Shown in pieces: positions 38,707-51,728 of a stretch of DNA of 64,000 nt; position 1 is the first letter of the stretch, and each line of letters begins with the position of its first letter. The stretch is from Ramazzottius varieornatus (taxonomy: Eukaryota; Tardigrada; Eutardigrada; Parachela; Ramazzottiidae). The notes under the pieces are model-generated. The model was not told where the DNA came from. It did no database searches and was given only the letters and a program-made list of their open reading frames with translations. The DNA lies in the NCBI GenBank assembly GCA_001949185.1, contig BDGG01000002.1:6098678-6162677 (forward strand), written 5' to 3'. The position numbers were made by a program, and so were the translations under genes.

Positions 38707-40718
38707 CTTTCCACCTAATGCGATTCCCGCAGGCTGTGATCGGAAAGTACTCGACCGATCTATAGGGACGGTCTAGGGGAAGAAATTAGTTCGACGAACA
38801 AGCCTAAATGCTCTTCCACCAACGATCACAGAGCGAAGCCATAAGTTAGGTGTGGAGCGGATTTACGTAAAGGCTGAATCAGCCGCATTGAAGTTCAAGC
38901 CCAGTAAATGGATCGCACAATGAGCCTACGCCGAGGTTGAGCTGCTTATTGCTTTAATGACGTCCTTTATTATCCTCTGCAAGCGGAACCAGTTGCCCAT
39001 GCTAATTTGAGAAGTTTGAAGTGACGGGAACGGCGCGGCGATGCAATCGACAAGGCGGAGCGTTCCAGGGGAGGAAATTTCCGGGTTCGTAGACCCACTT
39101 TGCTGATCCGAGGCGCAGCGCAAAATGGCGCATCAACATGGCCAAAATTCCACGAACTGGCAATAAATAGTTCCGGATATGCTTTTGCGTTAGGCTCAGT
39201 CCCAATCTAGAATCTGACAAACGGCGAAGTGTTTCGTTAACATCTCCATCCGGGTTTCCCGGTATTTCAAGGTAGATGTCACAGGATCAGCTTCCAATCA
39301 AGGACCAACAAACGGCGAAAAACGTATTGCGTTTGAGGTTTCCGTGTACCACATAGGTATACAGTTCCGCTCGAGAAACCCACCAATGGCGGTCCGAGGT
39401 ATGAATGTGGAGCAGCTGTTGTTGGGGGCTACGCGACGTGGTGGGAGAACGGTTGATGAATAAAGCTGCTACGTGAACAGACGGTGAAGCTGCCGAGATC
39501 CATCTGTCAACATGTGACTAGGCACAAAAATCAGTGCAGAGGATGCCAGCTAGGGTTTTCCGATCCCGTTGTCGCTTGATTCAGTCATGACAGTTGCTGC
39601 TTAAACGCATAAATCGCGAACGAGTTAGAGGAAAACACTATTCACACACATACAAACCACGTTACAGAAGTGATGTGTGGCAATGGAGTTTATAAGCTGC
39701 GAAACTTTTTGACACAACCATTAGGCGACTTGTCTGCTGGTCGCTCTTGGTGGATACATCCGAGGCCCGTACGGCAGGCAAAGCTCGATGGAAGGATCAG
39801 GCGGCTGCCTCCCGCACACAGATGCAGGAAGGACTGGTTGGTTGCACATTCCGTAGGATGCGTACGAGGAGCGACCCCAGAAGTCGCTTCCCCTCCATCC
39901 CGCGATGTGCCGAGGCTGACGATGCGAGGACAAATCGATAAGAAACAAGAGCAGATGAGAAGTTCCACACACATACAGTGTACACGTACTACCTTGTACT
40001 TGTCCGGGATCCGACGTATCCATATTTTATTTTCACATATGAGAAGAAAGCTTCCATCTGTCTACTGTAGGAAAGTACATGTAGCGCGGCCCGAACACAT
40101 GCCGTTCTTTTAATAACACACACTCGAGTTTCAACCGTAACAACCGACCCAACGACAAGTGCGCCTCGCCAACTCTTACCCTTGTCAGATAATTTGTTAG
40201 CTTGCAACACTTTCTGCAACTTCGAGTTCGCTCTGAGCGAAAGCAAAAGAGCGCAACGACGGCAGGATCCGAACATATTTTGTGGAGCCTCAAAACCCGG
40301 GTCACCGTTTCTTCTCTTGTACCTCTTAGGAATCAAGACGCTCGATTGCTTCTTGTTAGCGACCCCATTTTCATTCATCCACAGCCTATTTTGGTCACAA
40401 TAACTGTCTCACTCAGAACACGTGAAACCAACAGCGAAGGAATCCCTGGATCCGGAAGAACTCGAAGGACATTCAGTCAAATACCGCAATTTGAAAAGCC
40501 ACCAAGCGGCAGGAACACGAATTCATTCTCATCGGTGGCCGAAGATCATTGTACCATAATAATTTGGCGAGCTCAGATATCGCAAGCTGGGTAATGTAAA
40601 AAGAAACGAGCAGAACACTTTGACGTTCAACGCTGAAGAGACATCGTACTGGAATCGTCCGTAAAATTTCAAAAATATCTGGTGGCTGTTAAGAAGTCCA
40701 CAGCAGCAAACCGATACC
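38707..40718. other. Upstream of Kv4 and downstream of CCDC51; nothing recognised
   Basis: About 2 kb between the Kv4 start (minus) and the CCDC51 stop (minus). Overlapping frames on both strands (for example 39670-40113) look like noise, with no known domain and no splice support. It should include the Kv4 promoter and 5' UTR. Confidence 0.35.
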
Positions 40719-42170
40719 TCACTTCGCAGCAGGCCCGAAAAAGTAATATAAAACAGGTAAAGTTAGTGCAAACGCGGTATAAGCAAAAGCGGCTACAACA
40801 ATAGAATTTATCTTCATTTTCCACTCCATGTTCTGTTCAGATTCATGCAAAGCCTGTCGCAAATCCTCTTTGACGTAAATCACAGAAACGTGCTCTGTAC
40901 TCCCAGGAGAGACAGAAGCGGTCCTCGATGCGACCAAATCTTTTATGGTTTGCATCTCTTTGATCAGAGATGACTGGTGTTCCCTCAGTTCTTTGGCTGA
41001 GAAAGTGTTTACAGCCGGAAATGTTTTCGTCTTGTCGTTCTGTCCGTCAGCGTTGTTCGAAGACTCACCTAATATACTACTCAAGTCTTTCAAGAAAGTT
41101 TCTAGGTGTTGATTTTGGGTTTTGGCCAGAGACGAAAATTCAGAGACCATGTTTTCTACTGGAGCGGCACTGGATGTTGATTGCGCAAGCATGAACTGAA
41201 GTTCCCGCATCTTCAGCCGGTTGTTCAGAGAAGTACCCAAAATACCAATTAGAGCCCCAACAACAGATCCCATTACACTCCAGTACTTTGTGCGTTCTGC
41301 TCGGGCTCGTTCCTTATCATGACTGTCCCGCACTGCAGCTGACAGAAGAGCAAAAGTATCACGTTCTGTATTTTCTAGCTCCATTACGTCCTGACGCAAC
41401 CTGCAGCAGCGAAAATGTCAGAACCTGTCTGTCGCGGACGGTTCCGTTTCATTAGATACTATTTGCAGCGAGGAACGGAAGACAGACTTACACTCTTTCT
41501 TCTTTGGCTAACTTGTGTTCTTGGGTTACCAGCGTCAAATATCTGTCTTCCCCTCGTGGGGTACGTTCGAGTTCCGCAACCACTTCTTTCATTTTGGAAT
41601 GGATTTCCAGCATTTGCCGGTTTCGTTCACGGCGTGCTCGCTGAGCCATCACAAAGTTTCGTTCACCCTGAACGAGAAAAGAAACCAGGAATGAACGAGT
41701 GTACTTCAGGAGGATACAGGCATCCTGCACGTTAACCTATCGACTCGCGGCTGATGTCAGGAGCCATACAGTGATGCTAACGCGCTGCTATGACGTCATA
41801 CTTTAAGTACAGAAAACGCAGCAAAACAAACGACAGTTTGGCCCTGCGCGTGGACTCACTTAGTTTCGCGCGTTCCAGCGAGTTGTGCACTCACCTGTAT
41901 CACCTTTTCCTGCGCTTCCTTCACTTCCGTCAATCCAATGAAATCCTCGTACGCCCGGATCGTCGATGATATTTTCTGCTGTAAAGGTGCGATCCATTTG
42001 AGCGGAGGGGCGGCAGCAGAAACACCTTCGGTTGAACCGATGGTTGAATGGCTTCTAAGCTGAGTTTCTTGTTGGGCCTGAAGACTGGAATATACAGAAA
42101 AATGAGACTTTCTGCACCGCTGGCAAACTCTGATGAAATGGGCTCGAAACGAAATGTCTAACGCCAGCAT
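40719..42170 (-). CDS. CCDC51: CCDC51-like mitochondrial inner-membrane coiled-coil protein (mitoK-ATP pore subunit)
   Basis: Three exons (42170-41895, 41667-41492, 41400-40719) give 377 aa (human 411). The ATG at 42170 opens an arginine-containing amphipathic segment (MLALDISFRAHFIRVCQRCRK), a likely mitochondrial presequence. Next come the family block YEDFIGLTEVKEAQEKV and a coiled coil (about 95-175). The strongly conserved AAVRDSHDKERARAERTKYWS leads into a first membrane helix (VMGSVVGALIGILGTSL). A second coiled region and a C-terminal helix (VVAAFAYTAFALTLPVLYYF) complete it. CCDC51 (MITOK) has been described as the pore-forming part of the mitochondrial ATP-sensitive potassium channel. 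The role here is inferred from the family. An intron holds a CRE at 41791. It is divergent from NUDT8. Confidence 0.9.
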
Positions 42171-42837
42171 TGCTGCAACTTCCGGTAGAGCAAAATCGCT
42201 AGTTTTGATCTGAAGCCACTCTGAAGGTGATCGCTTAATCTTTATTCTTAACACAATACCGAGCCTACTCCTAAACAAAGCACAAGAAAGGATTTCGATT
42301 GTCACAGCTAACGAACCCTAAACGAATAACGGTAACAATAACGCGGTTTGGACTTTGGACTCGAGTCAGCCGACAAATCACAAATGGAATGAAATCCAGC
42401 ATTCCAGCTTCGAATGAATTCTCTGCAGATGGACTGCGTTGTTGTAGTTGAATCAACCAACATCCATATGATCCAATCAAGCTAGCGGGCTGTTATCTGA
42501 AAACAGCTGATCGACATCAGCAAGCGGGGTGTAGCTTCTGAATCTGAAGGAAGTCTTACTTAGAACTCCTACAATGGACCTACATCCCGTTTCTGCTCTT
42601 CATCAATCATCATGGGCTCATCAGTGATGTCACCCGGGCTATCTGGATCTGCAAGTGTTTGTTCTTTGTATTTTCGGATGTCGACCATGGTCCATTCAAA
42701 TACAATATTAGTCTAAGACGCAGCATAGCTACTTGCTGACGATAACACTGGCCTCATTTTCTTCTAGATGCGTCCTCTAATATTGCTGCAACAGTACAGC
42801 TAGATACCATCGGTTGACGTGGACGTGAAAATCTGCA
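42171..42837. promoter_or_regulatory. Divergent intergenic region, CCDC51 / NUDT8
   Basis: 667 bp between two start codons pointing apart, presumably a shared promoter zone. Both flanking genes encode probable mitochondrial proteins. I see no TATA box. Confidence 0.4.
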
Positions 42838-43644
42838 ATGTATGGTAGCCTTCCATGGGTAAGAAGGACCACCAACGGACTTCAAATCAGATGGAGCACT
42901 TCTCTGGCCTTCTCCGGAAAATGGACTTTTGAGCAGAACAAGGCGAAGTTTCAAAAGAGAGCTGGTAAACTAAAGCCAATGGTACTTCCGAGAAGAATCT
43001 CCAAAGAAGCGCCTTCGGATGTAACCAAGAATTCGGACAAGAGCGGGAACTTGTCCTCACTTCCGGTTGGGTTCGCCGTCTTAGTTCCACTCTGTACGTT
43101 TAACAACATTCCATGCATCTTGTTCACCTTACGGTCCTCACACCTGACAAAACACCGCGGAGAAATCAGTTTCCCAGGTGGTCGTGCGGAGCCGGAAGAT
43201 ATAGACACCACAGCTGCGGCACTGAGAGAAACGGAAGAGGAAATCGGTGTCTGTCCTGGTCAAGTCGACGTATGGTCAGTGCTGCCTAGTTTTCCTACGC
43301 GGAACATGGAAGGTGTACTGACGCCTGTTGTGGGTCATCTTGGCCCGGTCGAAAAGCTCAGCTTTGTACCACAGCCTTCCGAAGTTGAGCAAATATTCTT
43401 ATGTAGTTTGGCTCATCTTTGTAATTCTGATAATCGTCGCTATACCTCCTTTCGATCGCGACCGCCAATGACCATGCCAGTTTTCCGTACCGGAAGTGGA
43501 ATCCCCGACTGGAAGTACCAGTGTTCGATCTGGGGCATGACTGCTATGATTACGAACACTATCTTAGCTTGTCTTTTACCAGAAGTTTATAAACAAAATT
43601 ATTCTTTTATTACACAAACTTTCAAAACACTTCCGAAAACATGA
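42838..43644 (+). CDS. NUDT8: Nudix hydrolase, mitochondrial CoA diphosphatase type
   Basis: A single exon encodes 268 aa, unlike every other recognised protein gene here. The Nudix box lies at about 114-137 (GGRAEPEDIDTTAAALRETEEEIG). It is preceded by the CoA-pyrophosphatase signature LFTLRSSHLTKHRGEISFPGG (about 95-115), which separates this group from other Nudix enzymes. Such enzymes split CoA and acyl-CoA to 3',5'-ADP and phosphopantetheine using Mg2+ or Mn2+ held by the box glutamates (REtEEE). The basic, serine-containing N-terminus fits a mitochondrial presequence. NUDT8 is the nearest vertebrate match; NUDT7 (peroxisomal) is the alternative, but no C-terminal SKL-type signal is present (ends LPKT). 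It is convergent with USP, 146 bp between stops. The lack of introns raises the possibility of an old retrocopy. Confidence 0.88.
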   Translation: MYGSLPWVRRTTNGLQIRWSTSLAFSGKWTFEQNKAKFQKRAGKLKPMVLPRRISKEAPSDVTKNSDKSGNLSSLPVGFAVLVPLCTFNNIPCILFTLRSSHLTKHRGEISFPGGRAEPEDIDTTAAALRETEEEIGVCPGQVDVWSVLPSFPTRNMEGVLTPVVGHLGPVEKLSFVPQPSEVEQIFLCSLAHLCNSDNRRYTSFRSRPPMTMPVFRTGSGIPDWKYQCSIWGMTAMITNTILACLLPEVYKQNYSFITQTFKTLPKT

Positions 43645-43790
43645 AGCCTCGACCTTCAAGCTACCCTCTATTTTAATTATAAAACACCGGCCAAATCGCG
43701 CGAACGAAACTATTCGAGTAACAAACAGTCCAACCAGCAACCCAAACTCTCAGTCTGCCAACCTGAGTTCTTCCTGAGTCGTTTACCACG

Positions 43791-46700
43791 TCATACAGTG
43801 TCCATAGGTTCTTCGTTGGGGACGGATGATGTACCGCTGCTTCTCTCGTTTCCACCCTGTCTCTTGTAGATCAATATGTACGGGGTAGTTTCATTCTGCA
43901 AAAATTCAGGCATAAAATATAAAACATTCGGTATTCTAAATAAGCTTCTTTGATGTGTTACCATCACATCTCCTTCGGACGCAGGCCTGACCGTACTGTC
44001 GTCGAACTTGTACCAGTGGCCATCCTTGACGTTCTTGCACATCGCCCAATAATGTCCTCCACCGAGACCGCCAGAATGACATGACACGGCAATCAAGTCA
44101 TATACAGCGGGCTCTCTAGACCTCTTATTTCCCACCAAGTCAGTCAAATCCAATCCTCTGAAAATTAAAAATTACAGCTTGGACTTCGGACGAGATGTAA
44201 CCACTTTTGATATATTGTTATCCGATAGAACCTACGTCAAGGGGAATTTGACTTTGGTACTCAGTTTCTCGCGACAGAACCTGTTGTACTGAAACCGTTT
44301 CAAGTGGACAAACATGTACTTTGGCAGTCGCCACAAGTCCAGTTTTTTCATGGCTGGTTTCTCCTCTTTGCACTGCGGGCATCGCCAGAGGTTGTTTCCC
44401 GTCAGCTTTTCGGGACTGATATACAGCTGGAAGCAGTCTCTGAGCTCCACTGTATCCGCTGAACTGCCAACACTTCTGCCAAATTTCTCGTCATCTTCCG
44501 GCTGATAAAAGAAAGCTCTATCAAGGGACCATCATCGAATCACCACATCAAATCAGCTTACCAACTGGTGTTTGATGTAGTGTTTCTGTACGGAACCTTC
44601 CGCGAAATTCGCCGACAAGAAAAGATCATTCCGCGGTGGTAAGGCGACGGGTTCCTTCTGGTGACGTTCGATACGGGCATTCTCAGCGTTGCCGAACGAG
44701 TTGATGGTACTCACGGTGAAGACGTTGGGGACGAACAGAGCGTATGGGGTGTCGTTTTCCTTGGCTTCGGCGTCTTCAGTGGGTCCATATGCTCTTTCCA
44801 GTTGTTCAACTGGAATATCACCATCGGCATCCGGCTGGAATCTATCACCGGCCACGCCATTCTCGGACGGTGCAGCTTCGTCTGTCGGCTTCAAACGACC
44901 TCTGCGAAGACAAACCCGCCGTTAGCTTATCTATGCTTACACGAAATGGAAGACCGGTAAACAATGTCTGGATGATCGTTGTCTCAAGCGGCGCACGTTT
45001 CCGACCAATAACAAGAAAGAGTGCGCCACTTTGCCCACGTCACACATCGCACTCACTGTATTTTAGAGTACATCATTCGGTAGAGGTCTTTAGCTGAAAG
45101 TTTGTCGTCTTTCGGTACGGAAATGACAAAGGGGATGTCGAACAAAGTTCCGTGGTTTGTCAACAGCGACGGATCGTCCGCGTCCCTGCAGAACAGGTCG
45201 GGCTACACTGGTCGGAAGTGCCAATGTAAAAAAGGAGCTCAACACAGAAAGCTGCACCCACTTGATCTTTCGAAGGTAGCAAATTGCAGGTACATGGCTT
45301 TCATCGTCAAAAGGGTGAGCTAACTGATAGAGGAAAACCTTGTCCCGATCCTGCATTTCATCAACCGATTGTTTACGTTTCAATATCTTGTCCACTCGGT
45401 TGTCGTACAGAACGATCGGCAGTAGCTGGAAGAAAAAGCAACATGATCTACGATTTCGGAACCCTGACTACAGTGAAACAGGCTTACATATTCGGGCTGG
45501 ACTGAAATCTGTTTGCCGGCATGTGCAAGGAACTCGCTGATATTCGCACTGTTCGGGATGTTGCTCAGCTTGTGCTAAGAATACACTAAGGACTGTCGGA
45601 CCTGATAGTTGTGAACAAGAAATGGAATGGTACCAACCCTGCTGACTGGCTTCGAGGCGTCGTACGGTACATATATATACGATAACTTCTTGGTTTTCGT
45701 ACTGGGAAGCGGAAGGGAATAGTAGCAAACCGGGTCGAACGTCACGGACAACTTTTTGCAGTCAGGACACTGAATGGTCGATCGAATTTGCCCATGAAAC
45801 AGGTCGACTATCACAGAGTTATCCCGAGCAATGTACCTCTCCCACGCTTCCCTTGATGCAGTCTACAAAGCGCAACCCACTTTTCATTGACAGTATCGAA
45901 TAATCATGTGGGAAATGAAAATCGTTTGTGACTAGGACGTCACCAAAGGTATTCACCCAGATCTTTATTATATCTCAAGCGGCGCATGTCTGCATTGTTC
46001 TGCATTGTGCGCTACTTGGGAAAACGATCTGGTCCAACTCATTTGCCGAAGTCCCATTTTTGATCTCTCTAACCTCATCATCCCTCTTGTCGTTCTCGTC
46101 CTCCTGAAAGTACGGCTTCTTCTTCACACGATTGAGGTCTTCATGGAGGCAGTCCACAATGTACTGCAGGCTCTCCTGTGCATCTTGCTGAGCTCCGTTG
46201 AACAAGGAAGTGAAACGGGACAGAGTTTTCTGAGAGAAAGACTTAGAAAAGACTCAGAATATATTGAATGAGAAGGCGTAATTAGGTACCTTGAAGTCAG
46301 TTGGATAGACGGAGCCGCCCGATTGTTTCTTCCACAGGCTTTCTAGAAGGTGAGCATAGACATTGGCAATGGCTCCTCCCTTCCCCAGCGGGTTCTCGCC
46401 ATTGACGTCTTCAGTGTAATTGTTTGTCAGAAAGTAGTTTGTCAGTTCGGGAACGTTACTCAAGCACTGAAGAGACGAGTTCATAAAGCAGGTGTTTCCC
46501 AGGTTTCCCAGCCCGACAAGACCTGGAGTGTGGGGCGAGTCATCGTATCCGTTGATACCAGCACTTCCATCACGCGTGTTCGTATGTCCCGAACGTAAGT
46601 TGTAACTCTTGACAAAGTTCTGACCGGCGACTCGAGCAGTACCATTACCCGTAGGTGATTCGTGGAGGCTCTTCAACTCGGCTTGTAGTTTCTCCAACGC

Positions 46701-47819
46701 CTCTTCGTCATCCAAAGCCCAAGTGCTGTCTGGGACTTTCGTCTCGACGATTATTTGCTAAAATAATCAAATGTCAAAATACAAGAAACTGAACAATTTT
46801 CATCGTGTCGAAAATGTTCATCATAACGTACATGTTTCGGACTAAGGTCGAGCTCGTTCAGCTTGGTTTTCTCATCTTCGATGTTAGGCAGGTATGGCTT
46901 TTCGCCTGGCAGGCTAACCCAGAACCGACTCATCATCGACTTCGAAACATCAAACTTGTCCAGCAGCATATCCGTGCATTCCTCTGTACAGAAGAAAGAA
47001 AAACAGTCGGTTTCGTGGTCCCCAACTCGCACCATAAAACGACCATAAGCTGGGTTAGGAGGCATTACTTATTGGTACGGAGCGACTCGCTCGGATGGTT
47101 TTGACGTTATTGACATCGGGGTAGAGCGCGCACTGGAATGCCAGCGGCCTGGCTTCGATCTGCAAAGTTCAGTTCTTCACTTCTTTCATAATCGATAATT
47201 CGAGAACGAAATGGATACCTTGATATCGAATGTTGGACTTTCGTAGGTCCGAACTTCGATTGTTTGGGCGTCATCCACCACACCGAAAACGTTCACTATC
47301 TTATTCCACGTAGTCTCTGATACGAAATCATAGTCATGTTTCTCCACCAGATCGTCCTTCAGTACATTTTGATCATCACCTAAAACAAGAAACAACTTTG
47401 ATTATCGTTATGGGGATTAGCCAATGATCTCATGGAGGCGCCTCAACTAATTCACGCAGTTGCTTGCATACTTCTGACAATCAATTCCTTGTTGTTGACT
47501 GCGCCAGGGTTAGTGGTCTGGTTGGATCCTCCTTCTTCGAGATGTTGCTTTAGTTGTGTAAGGTACTTCGAACTTATAATGTACCTGGAAACGAGCAGAA
47601 CGATAAGTCAGTTCGGGTGGGGTAAACCCTTTCAGCATGAAAACAGTCTTACCATTTCTCGTTAGCTACCAGCGGGTAATCGTCGCTATCAAGAAGTCTC
47701 TTCAACTCCCGGAGCTCAGCTTTCTTGTCTGAAACTTCTGGCTTTTCATCCACATCCATAGAGTTGTCAGAAGACGGAACAACCTCCGACGGCTCTTGTT
47801 TCCGCTTGGTAGTCACCAT
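43791..47819 (-). CDS. USP4: Ubiquitin carboxyl-terminal hydrolase of the USP4/11/15 group
   Basis: Fifteen exons from 47819 downwards: 47819-47653, 47584-47472, 47379-47219, 47159-47069, 46983-46832, 46757-46290, 46229-46074, 45862-45638, 45574-45488, 45425-45262, 45185-45057, 44901-44562, 44501-44236, 44157-43962, 43895-43791. They give 939 aa (USP4 963, USP15 981). Order: DUSP domain (about 25-150), ubiquitin-like domain (to about 240), and a catalytic domain with the Cys box [20 protein letters not shown] (C about 318). An insert containing a second ubiquitin-like segment and an acidic loop follows, then the zinc ribbon (CPDCKK...CPQCKEE) and the His box [14 protein letters not shown] (H about 873). 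The tail EEPMDTV resembles the USP4/15 end. It cleaves ubiquitin from protein substrates. Two introns carry copies of the hairpin repeat. An open frame continues upstream of the ATG; see findings. Confidence 0.94.
44944..45037. repeat. Dispersed hairpin repeat, copy 6
   Basis: In the USP intron 44902-45056. The left terminal repeat AAATGGAAGACCGGTAAAC and the arms CTCAAGCGGCGCAC / GTGCGCCACTTTG are clear. The right terminal repeat has decayed. Confidence 0.8.
45970..46061. repeat. Dispersed hairpin repeat, copy 7
   Basis: In the USP intron 45863-46073. The arms are TATCTCAAGCGGCGCA and TGTGCGCTACTTGGGA, and the right flank runs to CGAAGTCCCATTTT. Its edge lies 12 bp from the splice donor of the 46229-46074 exon. 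Confidence 0.8.
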
Positions 47820-48510
47820 TCTGCACAGGAGAAGATGAATCAGCAAAATTAGGGCACTCAGCACGAACACGACCACAGCAGGATGTGAAGAGGATGTCGC
47901 TCCAGACGCTCCCTGTCCTGGAGATATGCAATCCTTGTAGAAGAGAGTGACACGCAGAATCTGCAGGTGATTCAGATCCAAGCTAGAGAAACTTTGAAGC
48001 TGGAAGAAGAAAACTGAATTTCTGTCCGTCAGGACCGTCACTGGGCTAGCGAAGCGATATCGTGTAGAAAATGAGTATGCTTCGGCGAAGCGGGTGGGTG
48101 CTACGTCGCGTTTAAGCTACGTTGCGGTCCGTGACGCACACGTTGTCAGCTGGCTAGTTACCGCTTCGTATCAGCTTCGCCAGAACAGCAACAAGGTTTT
48201 TTTAACTTTATTCCCATTTCGACGATTTCGTTCTCACTTCTCAGACCAGAAGCTCAACTGATCGGGAACATTTCATCTATACTGTTTCCGGACGTGCGGC
48301 ACGGATAAGAAGAAGTTGACTATACAGGTGAGAACTGTAAGTCAGGTGCTCGCATCGTGCGTTAAAAGATCGAATGGCAGCATGTTCAAATCGATGGGAG
48401 GTGGATGTCATCATGTGATGGCGAAGTTGGCACATTCTGTCTGGCTTGATTAATTGATTTTTCGTGTCAGGTGTTCTGCAGGTCCTCCGTCTATTCTCCT
48501 TTGCTGAACC
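47820..48510. promoter_or_regulatory. Divergent intergenic region, USP / V-ATPase A, with a 5' UTR intron
   Basis: For the V-ATPase gene a noncoding exon appears to end at ACAG|gtgaga (48327). The acceptor is tgtcag (48470) or ctgcag (48481), 30-40 bp ahead of the ATG. The USP side has an open frame running upstream of the ATG. Confidence 0.45.
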
Positions 48511-50895
<2,385 letters not shown>

Positions 50896-51728
50896 TCGAT
50901 TTCCCCCATAGTGTCTGTGAAATCTTGTCTTTATAAGTAGCCGCTTTAAACATTTACCCGTTCTGTATCGGCTGTGGGTGCAATAAGTGGCTCTTTTCGT
51001 TGATTAAGTTAACAGTTTCGATGACATACTTCGTTTTGAGCAGCTTATATTATCGTTTCATTTAAGTTCTCGTCTTCAAGCATTCCAGTCAAATTATGTA
51101 CTCGGTCGTATCAAGGGATGTTGCTAGCATGATTGTGATATTTATTGTTGTTTGATCATGTACACTGTCTGTTCGGTTGTGCCACTACTTGTGTTGATGT
51201 TTCCGCAGAGTTTTTCTTTGACCGATTAAACCAAAATCGAATCACGAAAATTTAACAGTATTATCTACAGTGCTTGACAATAGTCCCACCCTTTTGAATT
51301 CTGAGTCGCCAAAATTTATCGAAGTTCAAACGAAAACCCGAAACTTTGTAGTTTGTGCATTAAATAGGAAATCTATCCACCGGAAACAGGTACAGTAAAT
51401 AGTTACACCGAGGAAGTATAAACTTGCTAGTAAAACAGAAACAAATGAAATGAATGCTCCTGACATAGTAAAATCTCAAAATGCAACACCGTCCAAACCA
51501 AAAAAGTTTAAATTAAGCTTGAGTCTCTTGGGGTACTACTACCTCATTCGTTCCAGCGAGAAAGATATATCTTTGGTCTGTTTTTGACGGACGGTAAAAC
51601 AAGCTCTCAGGAACATTTTGTGTCAACGTATGTCACAGTAGCACGGGAGATACATTCAGTAAGTCCAAACTTTATCACAGACGAGTTAGTTCCTCGGCGA
51701 ACATCGAATGTTCTCAGGAACTCGGACT
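50896..51728. other. V-ATPase A 3' UTR and intergenic region before MGAT4
   Basis: AT-rich sequence between two convergent genes. I see no frame, RNA or repeat that I can support. Confidence 0.4.

Noticed and set aside
39670-40113. 147-codon plus-strand frame
   Set aside because: Overlapping frames on the other strand are as long, composition is not protein-like, and no domain or splice support is visible.
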